64,000 nucleotides of DNA from an uncultured Poribacteria bacterium (GTDB lineage Bacteria; Poribacteria; WGA-4E; WGA-3G). A program made the position numbers and the translations under genes. How positions within the stretch are numbered: position 1 is the stretch's first letter; every line of letters starts with the position of its first letter. The notes beneath the pieces were generated by a model. The model ran no database searches. It was given only the letters and a program-made list of their open reading frames with translations, and had not been told where the DNA came from. This document shows positions 1 through 8,266 of the stretch, in pieces. The stretch lies in contig OX639992.1 of assembly GCA_951828515.1 (NCBI GenBank), positions 744,001-808,000 of the forward strand, read 5' to 3'.

Positions 1-824
1 TGAAGGTGGAATACCCACTACAAGCCTATTTCCGCATCAACAGCGAAAACATGGGGCAGTTTGAACGCACGCTCATCATCGCCGATGAAGGTTCACAGGT
101 CCATTACGTTGAGGGTTGTACTGCACCGACCTACAGCAGCGAATCCTTACATAGCGCAGTTGTCGAAATTGTTTGCATGAAAGGTTCTCGGGTTCGCTAC
201 ACAACGATTCAGAATTGGGCGAACAATGTATATAATCTCGTCACGAAGCGGGCATTTGCCTACGAGGATGCGCAAATGGAGTGGGTCGATGGTAACCTCG
301 GTAGCAAGTTAACGATGAAGTATCCGAGTGTCTATATGATGGAACCTGGGGCGCGCGGCGACATTCTCTCCATTGCGTTCGCGAGCAAAGGTCAGCACCA
401 AGATGCTGGGGCAAAAGTCTATCATTGCGCACCGCATACCACTTCGCAGATTACCTCGAAGAGTATCAGTAAGGATGGTGGTAGATCCAGTTATCGTGGG
501 TGGGTCGATGTCGCGAAAGGCGCGAAGGGATGTAAATCACATGTCGTCTGCGACGCGCTCATTCTTGATAAAGACTCGCGTTCAGACACCTATCCGGTCA
601 TCGAAATCGGTGAGAACGATACGAACATTGAACACGAGGCACGGGTCAGCAAAATCGGGGAAGAGCAACTCTTCTATCTGATGAGTCGTGGACTTTCCGA
701 GGAAGAAGCTTCCACAATGATTGTCAATGGGTTTATCGAACCCCTTGTCAAGGAACTTCCGATGGAATACGCTGTCGAGATGAACCGCCTCATCCAACTT
801 CAGATGGAAGGTTCAGTGGGTTAA
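1..824 (+). CDS. sufB: Fe-S cluster assembly scaffold SufB, C-terminal part (cut by window edge)
   Basis: This is the C-terminal ~274 residues of SufB, core of the SufBCD scaffold on which Fe-S clusters are built in the cytoplasm. The frame is open from the first base, so the gene starts left of the window; the GTG at position 6 is internal. Seen: the beta-helix core with the VEGCTAP motif, whose Cys is the conserved sulfur acceptor region of SufB, and the C-terminal [17 protein letters not shown] block shared with SufD. It is followed by sufD, glutaredoxin, sufS and sufU on the same strand, which confirms the SUF context. sufC is presumably upstream of the window. Confidence 0.95.
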   Translation, partial: KVEYPLQAYFRINSENMGQFERTLIIADEGSQVHYVEGCTAPTYSSESLHSAVVEIVCMKGSRVRYTTIQNWANNVYNLVTKRAFAYEDAQMEWVDGNLGSKLTMKYPSVYMMEPGARGDILSIAFASKGQHQDAGAKVYHCAPHTTSQITSKSISKDGGRSSYRGWVDVAKGAKGCKSHVVCDALILDKDSRSDTYPVIEIGENDTNIEHEARVSKIGEEQLFYLMSRGLSEEEASTMIVNGFIEPLVKELPMEYAVEMNRLIQLQMEGSVG

Positions 825-825
825 G

Positions 826-930
826 TAGCAGTCGGCTATCGGCTATCGGCTATCAGTAGAACGTATGACGAGTGAGAACATTTTATCCGCAACGAACTGC
901 TGATGGAAACCGATAGCTGATGGCTATTAC
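826..930 (+). repeat. Dispersed CGGCTATCGGCTATC-type repeat between sufB and sufD
   Basis: Short near-tandem units of CGGCTATCGG/GCTATCAG follow the sufB stop, and a matching half (CTGATGGAAACCGATAGCTGATGG) lies just before sufD. The same general family (CAGTCGGC, TCAGCCGTCAGC, GACTGCTGACC) recurs at about 2.35, 8.86, 9.75, 13.62, 28.85, 39.65 and 45.56 kb. The repeat runs into the start of sufD and ends in AAGGA, which could act as a ribosome-binding site. Confidence 0.6.
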
Positions 931-2305
931 AAGGATAAAAAAATTGCAAAAGGGTCATTTTTCAAAAGAATTTCTTCAAAAAATAGCAGCAACTGAGCCA
1001 AAATGGATGCGTGAGAAACGGTTGGAGGCTTACGCACTTTACGAATCCTTGCCGATGCCGCATACGACCAAAGATGATGTATGGCGACGCACTGTTGACA
1101 TGCGTACCCAAGATTACTGGCGACGCACTCGGCGACATCTCCGCGGCTTCGCACTCGAAAAATATCATCCAAATGTCCCAACGAACGGTAAACTATCCGC
1201 CGAAAATTTAGAGGACAACGACGAGGAAACAGCAGGCGTGCTTGTGCAAGTCGATGGGCAACGCCAATACGCCTCCACCGCCGAAACGCTGAAAAAAAAA
1301 GGCATATACTTCGCGGATCTCCACACCGCACTACAAGAGCAACCGGAATTGCTTCGTACCTACTTTATGAGCAAGGCGGTAACTTTGGAGACGGCGTTAA
1401 AAAGTGGGAACCTTGCCCAGTACAACAAGTTTGACGCACTTCATGGTGCTTTTTGGCAGGGCGGTTACGTCTTGCATGTCCCTAAAGGTGTAAGCGTTGA
1501 AGAACCGCTGCGGGTTTACATCAAGATGTCCGAGGCGGAGCAAGCCGACCTATCGCATACGCTCATCATCGCTGAAGAGGGTAGCGAGGTTGCGGTCTTA
1601 GAGGACAATTCATCTACCAATCCAGATGCAACGGGTTTGCATAGTGGAGCGGTAGAAATTTTTGCGGAACAGAATGCGAACGTGACTTACGTGCAAGTTC
1701 AACAGTGGAATCGCCAAGTTTGGAACATCGCATCGCATCGCGCTATGGTTGCCAGAGACGCACAGCTCTGTTGGGTAACCGCCTCCTTTGGTAGTAGATT
1801 AAGCAAGATAAACCAAGCTGTTGTCTTGGAAGGTGCCGGATGTACCGCTCAAATGTTGGGATTGGCTTTCACCGATGCCCGGCAACACTTGGATATCAGT
1901 ACTGCCCAAGAACACATCTCACCGCACACCCACAGCGATCTGCTCTATCGGGCAGTCCTGAAAGATAGGTCGCAGACGGCGTGGGGTGGGAACATCTACG
2001 TTTATCCGTCGGCGAACCACACCGATGCGTACCAGAAAAATGATAATTTACTGCTCAGCGAGCGTGCGCATGCGGATACGCTGCCCGGATTGGAAATTCA
2101 AGCACACGAGGTGCGTTGTACACACGGCGCAACCGCTGGGAAGATCGATGCCGAACAGATTTTTTACCTAATGAGTCGCGGTGTGCCTTACGCACAAGCA
2201 GAAAAATTGATCGTTGACGGTTTTTTTGCCCCTGTCATGGAACGCATTCCGTTGGAATCAGTTCGTGAAGAGTTAAGTACATCCGTTACGCGCAAACTTG
2301 CTTAA
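920..2305 (+). CDS. sufD: Fe-S cluster assembly protein SufD
   Basis: 461-residue SufD, partner of SufB and SufC in the scaffold complex. Seen: an N-terminal helical region (to ~110), the beta-helix core, and the C-terminal HGATAGKIDAEQIFYLMSRGV block, which contains the conserved His of SufD. Length is normal for the family. The start is uncertain. The ATG at 920 lies inside the dispersed repeat that fills the sufB-sufD gap. A TTG at 944 in the same frame sits 8 bases after an AAGGA and may be the real start. Next gene is a glutaredoxin, 131 bp downstream. Confidence 0.93.
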   Translation: MAITRIKKLQKGHFSKEFLQKIAATEPKWMREKRLEAYALYESLPMPHTTKDDVWRRTVDMRTQDYWRRTRRHLRGFALEKYHPNVPTNGKLSAENLEDNDEETAGVLVQVDGQRQYASTAETLKKKGIYFADLHTALQEQPELLRTYFMSKAVTLETALKSGNLAQYNKFDALHGAFWQGGYVLHVPKGVSVEEPLRVYIKMSEAEQADLSHTLIIAEEGSEVAVLEDNSSTNPDATGLHSGAVEIFAEQNANVTYVQVQQWNRQVWNIASHRAMVARDAQLCWVTASFGSRLSKINQAVVLEGAGCTAQMLGLAFTDARQHLDISTAQEHISPHTHSDLLYRAVLKDRSQTAWGGNIYVYPSANHTDAYQKNDNLLLSERAHADTLPGLEIQAHEVRCTHGATAGKIDAEQIFYLMSRGVPYAQAEKLIVDGFFAPVMERIPLESVREELSTSVTRKLA

Positions 2306-2425
2306 GAGTTATTAGTTATCAGAGGAATGGTTATCAGTTCGGATTTTCTACGAAAATCCTTTCAGTTGTCAGTTGTCGGTTAGAAGATGGGTTCGTTAAC
2401 CAGCAACCGATAACCCATAAAAAGG
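2306..2425 (+). repeat. Dispersed repeat (GTTATCAG/CAGTTGTCGG type) upstream of the glutaredoxin
   Basis: Stacked units GTTATTAGTTATCAG, GGTTATCAGTTC, CAGTTGTCAGTTGTCGG and AGCAACCGATAACCC fill the gap. The segment ends in AAAAAGGAG, the ribosome-binding site of the next gene. Related to the repeats at 826-930 and 13.6 kb. Confidence 0.5.
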
Positions 2426-2436
2426 AGTAACTCACA

Positions 2437-2778
2437 ATGAGTCAACCGAAAATTATCGCTTACATGAAGCCTGTCTGCGGATGGAGCAATGGTGTCCGTG
2501 CCATCTTCGCCAAATACGGTTTGGACTATGAAGATAGAGACATCATTAACAATGAAAACAACTATCGTGAAATGGTTCAGAAAACGCGGCAGCCGTATCA
2601 GCCGTGTGTCCAGATTGACGATATAATGCTTGCCGATGTCAGCGGCGATGAAGTGGAACACTATCTGGTTTCAGAAGGGATTGTTAAATCCAACGAGGCT
2701 GAAACCGATGTCCCCACCGATCAGGCGTGTGAGGACCATGGACCTTCTGCTGTCAATATTGGTTTCCCAAGCAGGTAG
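2437..2778 (+). CDS. Monothiol glutaredoxin-like protein
   Basis: 113-residue glutaredoxin-fold protein. Residues 1-85 form the thioredoxin-like domain with active site CGWS (close to the CGFS of monothiol, Fe-S-binding glutaredoxins); residues ~86-113 are an unstructured tail. Monothiol glutaredoxins carry and hand over [2Fe-2S] clusters, which fits a position between sufD and sufS. Start supported by AAAAAGGAG 8 bases upstream. The CGWS Trp is a small departure from CGFS, and a classical redox role cannot be excluded. Confidence 0.85.
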   Translation: MSQPKIIAYMKPVCGWSNGVRAIFAKYGLDYEDRDIINNENNYREMVQKTRQPYQPCVQIDDIMLADVSGDEVEHYLVSEGIVKSNEAETDVPTDQACEDHGPSAVNIGFPSR

Positions 2779-2784
2779 AGGCGT

Positions 2785-2875
2785 GAACGGAAGCAAGAAT
2801 GGAAGGACGGAAGGATGGGCATTCCAATCTTCCACCCTTCCAATCTTTCAATCCCTGATTCCATCCCAACAAGGT
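2785..2875 (+). repeat. Dispersed GGAAGGACGGAAGGATGG / CCACCCTTCCAATC repeat
   Basis: The sufS leader contains an imperfect inverted repeat of GGAAGGAYGG and CCRYCCTTCC units. A close relative (GGAAGGATGGAAGAACGGAAGG ... CACCCTTCCACCCTTCC) is present on the minus strand at 45.48-45.55 kb inside the UvrA linker, so this is a mobile or amplified element, not a sufS-specific signal. Confidence 0.6.
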
Positions 2876-2882
2876 AACAACT

Positions 2883-4130
2883 ATGCACGCCCCTCACTTT
2901 CGCCCGCTTGATGTAGAAAGCATTCGCAAAGATTTTCCGATCTTCGCGACGACCCCACCGTTAGCTTTCCTCGACAATGCCGCGTCAACGCAAACACCCC
3001 GACCGGTCGTCGAAGCGATGGATAGCTACTACGATACGTATCGTTCTAATATCCACCGCGGTATCTACCGTATCTCAGAAGAAGCAACGGCACAGTATGA
3101 ACGCGCTCGTGAGAAGGTAGCACAACTGGTTAATGCCCCGCGGGCACGGCAGATTATCTTTACGAGGAACACAACGGAATCTATCAACCTCGTCGCTTAC
3201 AGTTGGGGCAGCGCGAACATCCAAGCAGGCGATGAAATTGTCCTTACGGTCATGGAACATCATAGCAACCTTGTGCCTTGGCAGTTGCTGGCACAGCGCA
3301 CCGGCGCAGTGCTTCGATTCCTGGAGATAACCGACGAAGGGTTGCTTGACTTCACACAACTTGAGAACCTTCTCACCGAAAAAACGAAACTCGTTGCCAT
3401 AGGACACGTTTCCAATGTACTCGGGACCATCAATCCGATCCAGTCTATCATTATGGCGGCGCATGCTGTTGGTGCAAAGGTAGTCGTTGATGCCGCGCAA
3501 TCAGTGCCGCATTTTCAGGTTGACGTTCAACAACTGGATTGCGATTTTCTCGCATTCTCTGGACATAAAATGTGTGGTCCGACCGGCATCGGTGTCCTAT
3601 ACGGCAAATTGGAACTCCTTGAGGAGATGCCACCTTTCCTCGGTGGCGGTTCAATGATTCGGAGCGTCGAGCGTGACGTATCAAGTTATGCTGAACTCCC
3701 CGCCAAGTTCGAGGCAGGCACTCCAAGTATCGCCGAAGCGATCGGGCTTGGGCACGCAGTCGACTATATTACACAAGCAAATTTAGCAGCCCTTCAGGTC
3801 CATGAACAAGAACTCCTAAAATACGCACACAATCGCTTACAAGAAATCGAAGGCATTACTCTCTATGGTCCATCTTCGCCGCATCAAAAAGCGGGTGTTA
3901 TCTCCTTTAATATCGAGGGCATCCATCCGCATGATGTGGCTGGTGTTTTGGATACGCACGGTATCGCTATTCGTGCCGGACATCACTGTGCACAACCGCT
4001 CATGAAGCGGTTAGATGTTATTGCCACCGCCCGTGCGAGTTTTTACCTTTACAACACCACCGAAGAAGTGGACCGGTTATACGAAGGACTGTGCAGAACA
4101 CAAAAGTTGATGACTCGGAGAAAAAAATGA
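2883..4130 (+). CDS. sufS: Cysteine desulfurase SufS
   Basis: 415-residue group II cysteine desulfurase, a PLP enzyme that takes sulfur from L-cysteine and passes persulfide sulfur to SufU/SufE. Seen: the PLP lysine in FSGHKMCGPTG, the substrate and cofactor His-Asp region VDAAQSVPH, and the catalytic Cys in RAGHHCAQPLM near the C-terminus. Its stop overlaps the ATG of sufU (ATGA), so the two are translationally coupled. Length is typical. Confidence 0.96.
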   Translation: MHAPHFRPLDVESIRKDFPIFATTPPLAFLDNAASTQTPRPVVEAMDSYYDTYRSNIHRGIYRISEEATAQYERAREKVAQLVNAPRARQIIFTRNTTESINLVAYSWGSANIQAGDEIVLTVMEHHSNLVPWQLLAQRTGAVLRFLEITDEGLLDFTQLENLLTEKTKLVAIGHVSNVLGTINPIQSIIMAAHAVGAKVVVDAAQSVPHFQVDVQQLDCDFLAFSGHKMCGPTGIGVLYGKLELLEEMPPFLGGGSMIRSVERDVSSYAELPAKFEAGTPSIAEAIGLGHAVDYITQANLAALQVHEQELLKYAHNRLQEIEGITLYGPSSPHQKAGVISFNIEGIHPHDVAGVLDTHGIAIRAGHHCAQPLMKRLDVIATARASFYLYNTTEEVDRLYEGLCRTQKLMTRRKK

Positions 4131-4516
4131 ACGTATATCAGGAAGAGCTACTTGACCATTACGAGAATCCGAGCAACTATGGAACCTTGCCGAATCCTAA
4201 CATTTCCCATGAAGAAGACAATCCGCTTTGTGGGGATCGGATCCGCATTGACCTCGTTGTTGAGGACGACATTATTACAGAGGTGCGTTTTAGCGGACAC
4301 GGTTGTACCATCAGTCAGGCTGCTGCTTCCATGTTAACTGAAGAGATCGAAGGTAAAAGTCTTACCGAAGTCAAGAAACTCTCGCGAGACGACATCTTAG
4401 ATATGATCGGCATCCCTTTGGGTCCTGTCCGTCTAAAATGCGCATTATTGGCACTCAAGGTTCTCAAAGCGGGTGCCTACGGTATCAAAGGCTGGCCCGG
4501 CGAAGAAAATGAATAA
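4127..4516 (+). CDS. sufU: SufU-type sulfur acceptor / Fe-S scaffold
   Basis: 129-residue IscU-fold protein of the SufU type. The three metal-binding cysteines are visible in NPLCGDR, GHGCTISQAA and RLKCALLAL. SufU is the zinc-dependent sulfur acceptor of SufS. The start at 4127 overlaps the sufS stop by four bases and gives the usual MNVYQEELLDHYENP N-terminus; the frame is open for 12 codons upstream, but that part lies inside sufS. Gene order sufS-sufU is the Firmicutes-type arrangement. Confidence 0.95.
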   Translation: MNVYQEELLDHYENPSNYGTLPNPNISHEEDNPLCGDRIRIDLVVEDDIITEVRFSGHGCTISQAAASMLTEEIEGKSLTEVKKLSRDDILDMIGIPLGPVRLKCALLALKVLKAGAYGIKGWPGEENE

Positions 4517-4530
4517 GGAGGAGCAACGCA

Positions 4531-4797
4531 ATGAGCAACAATCTAACAACACCAGAAACTAAAGTCACACTTAGTGTTCAACAGTTAGAAAGCCTTATTC
4601 GCAAGGTAGTGCGTGAAGAATTGGTGGAATTTGCGGTACAAGAACTCGGAATTTTTCACCTTGATAAGGAATCTCCGCTTTATGAGGATATGAAGGATAT
4701 TCTTGAACGTAAAAAATCCGGTCAGTTAAGGTTTCACACACACGAGAAAATTTGGAATTCATATAACACACGCCCAAATCCGCAGTTTAAAGGCTAA
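4531..4797 (+). CDS. Unknown 88-residue protein in the SUF cluster
   Basis: Small acidic/basic protein with a strong ribosome-binding site (AAGGAGGAG) 14 bp after sufU. Not recognised as a SUF component. Residues 14-40 look helical (QQLESLIRKVVREELVEFAV). The stretch SPLYEDMKDILERKKSGQLRFHTHEKIW resembles the tail of antitoxin-like small proteins, but no toxin gene follows; a Rieske protein does. It may be an orphan antitoxin or an unrecognised accessory of the cluster. Confidence 0.75.
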   Translation: MSNNLTTPETKVTLSVQQLESLIRKVVREELVEFAVQELGIFHLDKESPLYEDMKDILERKKSGQLRFHTHEKIWNSYNTRPNPQFKG

Positions 4798-4825
4798 CTG
4801 GGTGAAGAAAGAAGAAAACGCAAAT

Positions 4826-5137
4826 ATGGCAGAATTCTATAAAGTTGCGAAAGTGAGTGAAGTGCCACCCGGCACGAAACAATTAGTCGAAGTTGACTTT
4901 GTTCCGGTATTACTCTTCAATGTTGACGGAGAGTTCTATGCTATGGAGGACGTTTGCACACACGACGGCGGTCCGTTGGAGGAAGGCTGGTTCAACGGAG
5001 ACGAGATAGAGTGTCCCCGACACGGTGCTCGTTTTTGTGTGAAAACAGGAAAACCGCTCTGTATGCCTGCTGTTGAAGCCGTCGATTGCTACACCGTCAA
5101 AATTGAGGATGATGATATTCTCGTCAGCATTGACTAA
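4826..5137 (+). CDS. Rieske-type [2Fe-2S] ferredoxin
   Basis: 103-residue stand-alone Rieske protein. The cluster ligands are seen as CTHDGG and CPRHGARF (Cys-X-His ... Cys-X2-His). It may carry electrons to, or act as a test substrate of, the SUF machinery. The reading frame can be extended to a GTG at 4802. The ATG at 4826 (MAEFYKVAKV) is preferred because it gives the usual N-terminus of the family; neither start has a strong ribosome-binding site. Confidence 0.9.
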   Translation: MAEFYKVAKVSEVPPGTKQLVEVDFVPVLLFNVDGEFYAMEDVCTHDGGPLEEGWFNGDEIECPRHGARFCVKTGKPLCMPAVEAVDCYTVKIEDDDILVSID

Positions 5138-5170
5138 TTAATCATCCGGACCTCATAGGAGGAAATTTCA

Positions 5171-5470
5171 ATGGTATCCGAAGAAACCGTATTAGAGAGC
5201 ATCAAGCAAATTATTGACCCAGAAATTGGGATCAATATCGTCGATATGGGACTTATCTACGGTGTTGACATTAACGACACGACTGTGGACATTACAATGA
5301 CCTTAACAAGCCCTGGATGCCCCGCTGGTGGGCAAATTGTGAACGGCGCACAACACGTCACGCAGCAGATGGATGGTGTTGAGGAAGTCAATGTTAATGT
5401 CGTCTGGACGCCGCGTTGGACCCCAGAACTGATGACTGAAGACGCGAAGGACGAACTCGGCATTTTTTAA
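5171..5470 (+). CDS. sufT: SufT / MIP18-family (DUF59) Fe-S maturation protein
   Basis: 99-residue DUF59 protein. Seen: the family motif DPEIGINIVDMGLIY and the conserved cysteine in TLTSPGCPAGG. SufT-type proteins help mature Fe-S enzymes when demand is high and are often encoded in suf operons. A clear AGGAGG precedes the ATG. Stand-alone DUF59 without extra domains. Confidence 0.92.
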   Translation: MVSEETVLESIKQIIDPEIGINIVDMGLIYGVDINDTTVDITMTLTSPGCPAGGQIVNGAQHVTQQMDGVEEVNVNVVWTPRWTPELMTEDAKDELGIF

Positions 5471-5532
5471 AGTAGTAGGGTCCTTAGCAAAGCCACCGTA
5501 CTTTTCTCCCGGCGTGTGCCGTAACCTGCATC

Positions 5533-5925
5533 ATGAACAGGCTCGCGAAACAACCGAAACTCCTCAAGAAACATCCCAACGTCTTTCAGGTAGAGTGGAA
5601 AGACGGACATGTGAGTTGGTATCCGTATACCTATCTCCGACAGATGTGTCCGTGCGCTGAATGTGCTACCATCCGACACAAAGGCAGGGATGTCCACTCC
5701 CTCTTTTCTCCACAAGGTGACGGAGATGTAACCCTCATTGAGGTATCAGCCGATATTCAACCCCTTGACATCCAGTTAGTCGGTCGTTACGCGCTCCAAT
5801 TCAGTTGGAACGATGGACACGATACGGGTATCTACCCATTTGAAGTCCTACGCGAGACGTGTCCGTGTCCGGAATGTGCGCCCCTTTATGAACAACCCCC
5901 GATCCAAACGGAGGAAGAAAACTGA
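5533..5925 (+). CDS. DUF971 (gamma-butyrobetaine-hydroxylase N-terminal-like) protein
   Basis: 130-residue DUF971 protein. It has two cysteine-rich blocks in similar surroundings: HVSWYPYTYLRQMCPCAEC near residue 40 and GIYPFEVLRETCPCPEC near residue 110. The CPCxEC clusters suggest bound zinc or an Fe-S cluster. DUF971 genes often sit beside Fe-S assembly or Mrp/ApbC-type genes, in line with this location; its biochemical role is not established. Weak ribosome-binding site; stop is 3 bp before the rhodanese start. Confidence 0.85.
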   Translation: MNRLAKQPKLLKKHPNVFQVEWKDGHVSWYPYTYLRQMCPCAECATIRHKGRDVHSLFSPQGDGDVTLIEVSADIQPLDIQLVGRYALQFSWNDGHDTGIYPFEVLRETCPCPECAPLYEQPPIQTEEEN

Positions 5926-5928
5926 GCC

Positions 5929-6264
5929 ATGCAGACTATGCCGTCACTTCCTGAAATTTCACCGCGTGAACTGAAACAGAAACTGGACGAAAGCGAATCC
6001 GTGTTTTTATTAGATGTCCGCGAACCGAGCGAATATGACATTGTGCACCTTGAAGGTGCGCAACTCATACCACTTAACACACTGCCACACAACGTCGAGA
6101 GTCTCCCATCAGACCAAGAAATTGTCGTCTATTGCCACCATGGAACACGGAGTCTCTACGCTACCGCCTATCTACACCAAAACGGATTTCGCGATGTTAA
6201 AAATCTTGCGGGTGGTATCGACCAATGGGCAGCCGAGATTGATCCAACCCTACAGAGATATTAA
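5929..6264 (+). CDS. Rhodanese-domain protein
   Basis: 111-residue single-domain rhodanese. Seen: the LLDVREPSEY motif and the active-site loop CHHGTRS with catalytic Cys, then GGIDQWA. Single rhodaneses move persulfide sulfur between proteins, which would suit a SUF operon. ATG follows the DUF971 stop by 3 bases, so the genes are cotranscribed. Confidence 0.93.
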   Translation: MQTMPSLPEISPRELKQKLDESESVFLLDVREPSEYDIVHLEGAQLIPLNTLPHNVESLPSDQEIVVYCHHGTRSLYATAYLHQNGFRDVKNLAGGIDQWAAEIDPTLQRY

Positions 6265-6277
6265 GAGGAAAACAGGT

Positions 6278-6451
6278 ATGATTGTTGAATTTGAGAACCG
6301 CTCCGGCGAAATAGAACAAGCCGAAATGGAAATTGATGAACCTTGTCCTATCTGCTGTGGAATGCTCTTCCCGCTTGTGGAATCACAACCAGAGAGCGGC
6401 TACCGCTGTAGTAGTTGCGGACTCTTTTTTGAACCTGTTGAAGAAGAGTAG
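6278..6451 (+). CDS. Small zinc-ribbon protein (57 aa)
   Basis: 57-residue protein with CPIC at residues ~24-27 and CSSC at ~44-47, a zinc-ribbon arrangement. AGAGGAAAACAGGT precedes the ATG and the gene lies 13 bp after the rhodanese, so it looks like the last gene of the cluster. Function unknown; it could bind zinc or a cluster. The next gene converges from the other strand. Confidence 0.7.
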   Translation: MIVEFENRSGEIEQAEMEIDEPCPICCGMLFPLVESQPESGYRCSSCGLFFEPVEEE

Positions 6452-6473
6452 TACACGCAGGTTCCATGTTCTA

Positions 6474-7562
6474 CTATTCCATTTTTCGGAAATCTGGCAC
6501 TTCCATCGGTGCGCCACCGTTCGCAATGGATTGTTCCGAAACCAAGCCCGGCACAGTGTAATCCATCGCCGTATAGACATCCATCGGTGGCGGCGTGTCG
6601 GTGAGGACGCTATCCACAAAATCCCGCACTTTAAAATACTCACCGAGATCACCGGCATTTTCAGCCTCAGCAGGCGGATTTTTCCACCGTTCGGGTAGTA
6701 AATCTTCAAGTTGGGAGAGGGGTCTCCACTGTTCGCTTATGCCGAACTCACTCAACCAAATTTTCGGTGCCGCGTTGAAGCCACGTGAACTCTCATAGCA
6801 TCCCTTTGTTCCTTGCAAACTGAAATACGAATTCGCAGGACGATTTGAGAGCATGTCAATTCGGATCTTGATTAACCCCCCACAATCCGTTTTACACATC
6901 ATCATGACCGTATCTTCCATGGCGTGCTCAGGATCGGTGTTAACACCGGTACCGAGAGAACAGACACTCACAACGCGTCCATCAAACCATTGAAGCACTG
7001 GACCGAGGCTATGCGTCGCATAGTTGCACCGATTTATGCCTACCTGCCAGTAGTAACGCCACGTCGGATTACCGCTCTCGTCGTGATGAAGCGACTTAAT
7101 GTTGTGGAGGTATTCGCCTTCTCCGAAATAGACATCACCGAACATGCCTGCCTCTACCATACTACGGATCAGAACATTCGGCTTGGCGTAGCACGTGTTT
7201 TCAGCCATCGTGTACTTAGCAGATGCTTTCCGGACTGCCCGAACTAAGTCGTAACATTCTTCCAATTTGACAGCCGCGGTCACCTCACTGATGACATGTT
7301 TCCCGGCTTCTAATGCTTCAATCGACTGCGGAACGTGTAGATTCTCAGGTGTAGCGAGGACGACAATATCCACCGCATCCAGCATTGCTGTATAATCCGT
7401 AAACTGTTGAGGAACATCAAACCGTTCAGCAACGTTTTGGAGTGTCGCTTCGTTGATGTCACAAACCGCTGTAACGGTTGTTTCTGCTATCGCCTGAAAC
7501 GGTTGAAAATAAGAACTCCCACGGTGTGCTCCAACAATCCCCACTTTCAGTTGATTCGCCAT
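6474..7562 (-). CDS. Gfo/Idh/MocA-family oxidoreductase
   Basis: 362-residue NAD(P)-dependent dehydrogenase of the glucose-fructose oxidoreductase / inositol dehydrogenase superfamily. Seen: Rossmann motif VGIVGAHRGSS at the N-terminus, EAGKHVISEV around residue 95 containing the position of the usual EKP triad (here ISE, not EKP), and a C-terminal beta-sheet domain. GAGGAGA lies 7 bases before the ATG at 7562. The frame extends 14 codons upstream but without support. Substrate, probably a sugar or cyclitol, cannot be read from sequence. Confidence 0.88.
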   Translation of the reverse strand: MANQLKVGIVGAHRGSSYFQPFQAIAETTVTAVCDINEATLQNVAERFDVPQQFTDYTAMLDAVDIVVLATPENLHVPQSIEALEAGKHVISEVTAAVKLEECYDLVRAVRKASAKYTMAENTCYAKPNVLIRSMVEAGMFGDVYFGEGEYLHNIKSLHHDESGNPTWRYYWQVGINRCNYATHSLGPVLQWFDGRVVSVCSLGTGVNTDPEHAMEDTVMMMCKTDCGGLIKIRIDMLSNRPANSYFSLQGTKGCYESSRGFNAAPKIWLSEFGISEQWRPLSQLEDLLPERWKNPPAEAENAGDLGEYFKVRDFVDSVLTDTPPPMDVYTAMDYTVPGLVSEQSIANGGAPMEVPDFRKME

Positions 7563-7642
7563 TGCGTTTCTCCTCTCATTTCGACGTAACTTCGTAAACT
7601 GCAACTTACTCTACAAAAGACCATAGGGTAACCAGGACGATT

Positions 7643-7760
7643 TATGGTAAACCTTAGAATTAGTTAGACCCTCTAAAGAGGCGAGGTTAGGAAACCTCGC
7701 CAGCGGTGGTGGAGGTTTTGCTTCTACTGAGATGTCTATTTATTTGTAGGTTTTACCATA
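7643..7760. repeat. TA-ended hairpin MITE, copy 1
   Basis: 118-bp element starting TATGGTAAACC and ending GGTTTTACCATA (terminal inverted repeats) with a central palindrome GCGAGGTTAGGAAACCTCGC. No coding capacity. Nearly identical to copy 2 at 8067. TA at both ends suggests mobilisation by an IS630/Tc1-type transposase. Confidence 0.75.
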
Positions 7761-7794
7761 GTTTTAGGGTTTTTTGTCCGATTTCTGCGAAAAG

Positions 7795-7819
7795 TCGGGA
7801 TTCGGAGATCCCTCCTACA
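7795..7819. repeat. REP-like palindrome (GATTCGGAGATC..CTCCTACA)
   Basis: Short palindromic repeat of the TCGCGATTCGGAGATCGC / TCCTACA family in the otherwise featureless stretch 7761-8066. Better copies lie at 41374 and, inside uvrA, at 43795. Confidence 0.55.
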
Positions 7820-8066
7820 GAAGAGGGACGGGGATCCTCGATAACCGAAAATCTGAAATTTCGGAGAACTAAATAGCCCTGATAGGGTAACATAACATAT
7901 TGTGCGCAATTTATCAGCAAAATTTCCAGTCGTCTCAACCTTCATACTATGCCTATAGTGAATGTTGCCCTCACCATTTTAATTTGCAAGCACGGTACAG
8001 ATTTGATATACTTAACACGGTTGCTGAAGTGCCGTTGATAAGGCTTCAAAGCGCACCTCAGAACAG

Positions 8067-8180
8067 TGGTAAACCTTAGAATTAATTAGACACTCTAAAG
8101 AGGCGAGGTTAGGAAACCTCGCCAGCGGTGGTGGAGGTTTTGCTTCTACTGAGATGTCTATTTATTTGTAGGTTTTACCA
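8067..8180. repeat. TA-type hairpin MITE, copy 2
   Basis: Same sequence as copy 1 with only a few changes (TGGTAAACC ... GGTTTTACCA, same GCGAGGTTAGGAAACCTCGC core). It lies in direct orientation 424 bp away, just upstream of the sugar transferase. The two copies could recombine and delete the DNA between them. Confidence 0.75.
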
Positions 8181-8266
8181 AGGATGACACAAAAATAATA
8201 CGAGAGGTACATTGAGCGCAGTCCATGCTGCAATATGGGCTTGCAAGCTGCATCCTACATCAGACA

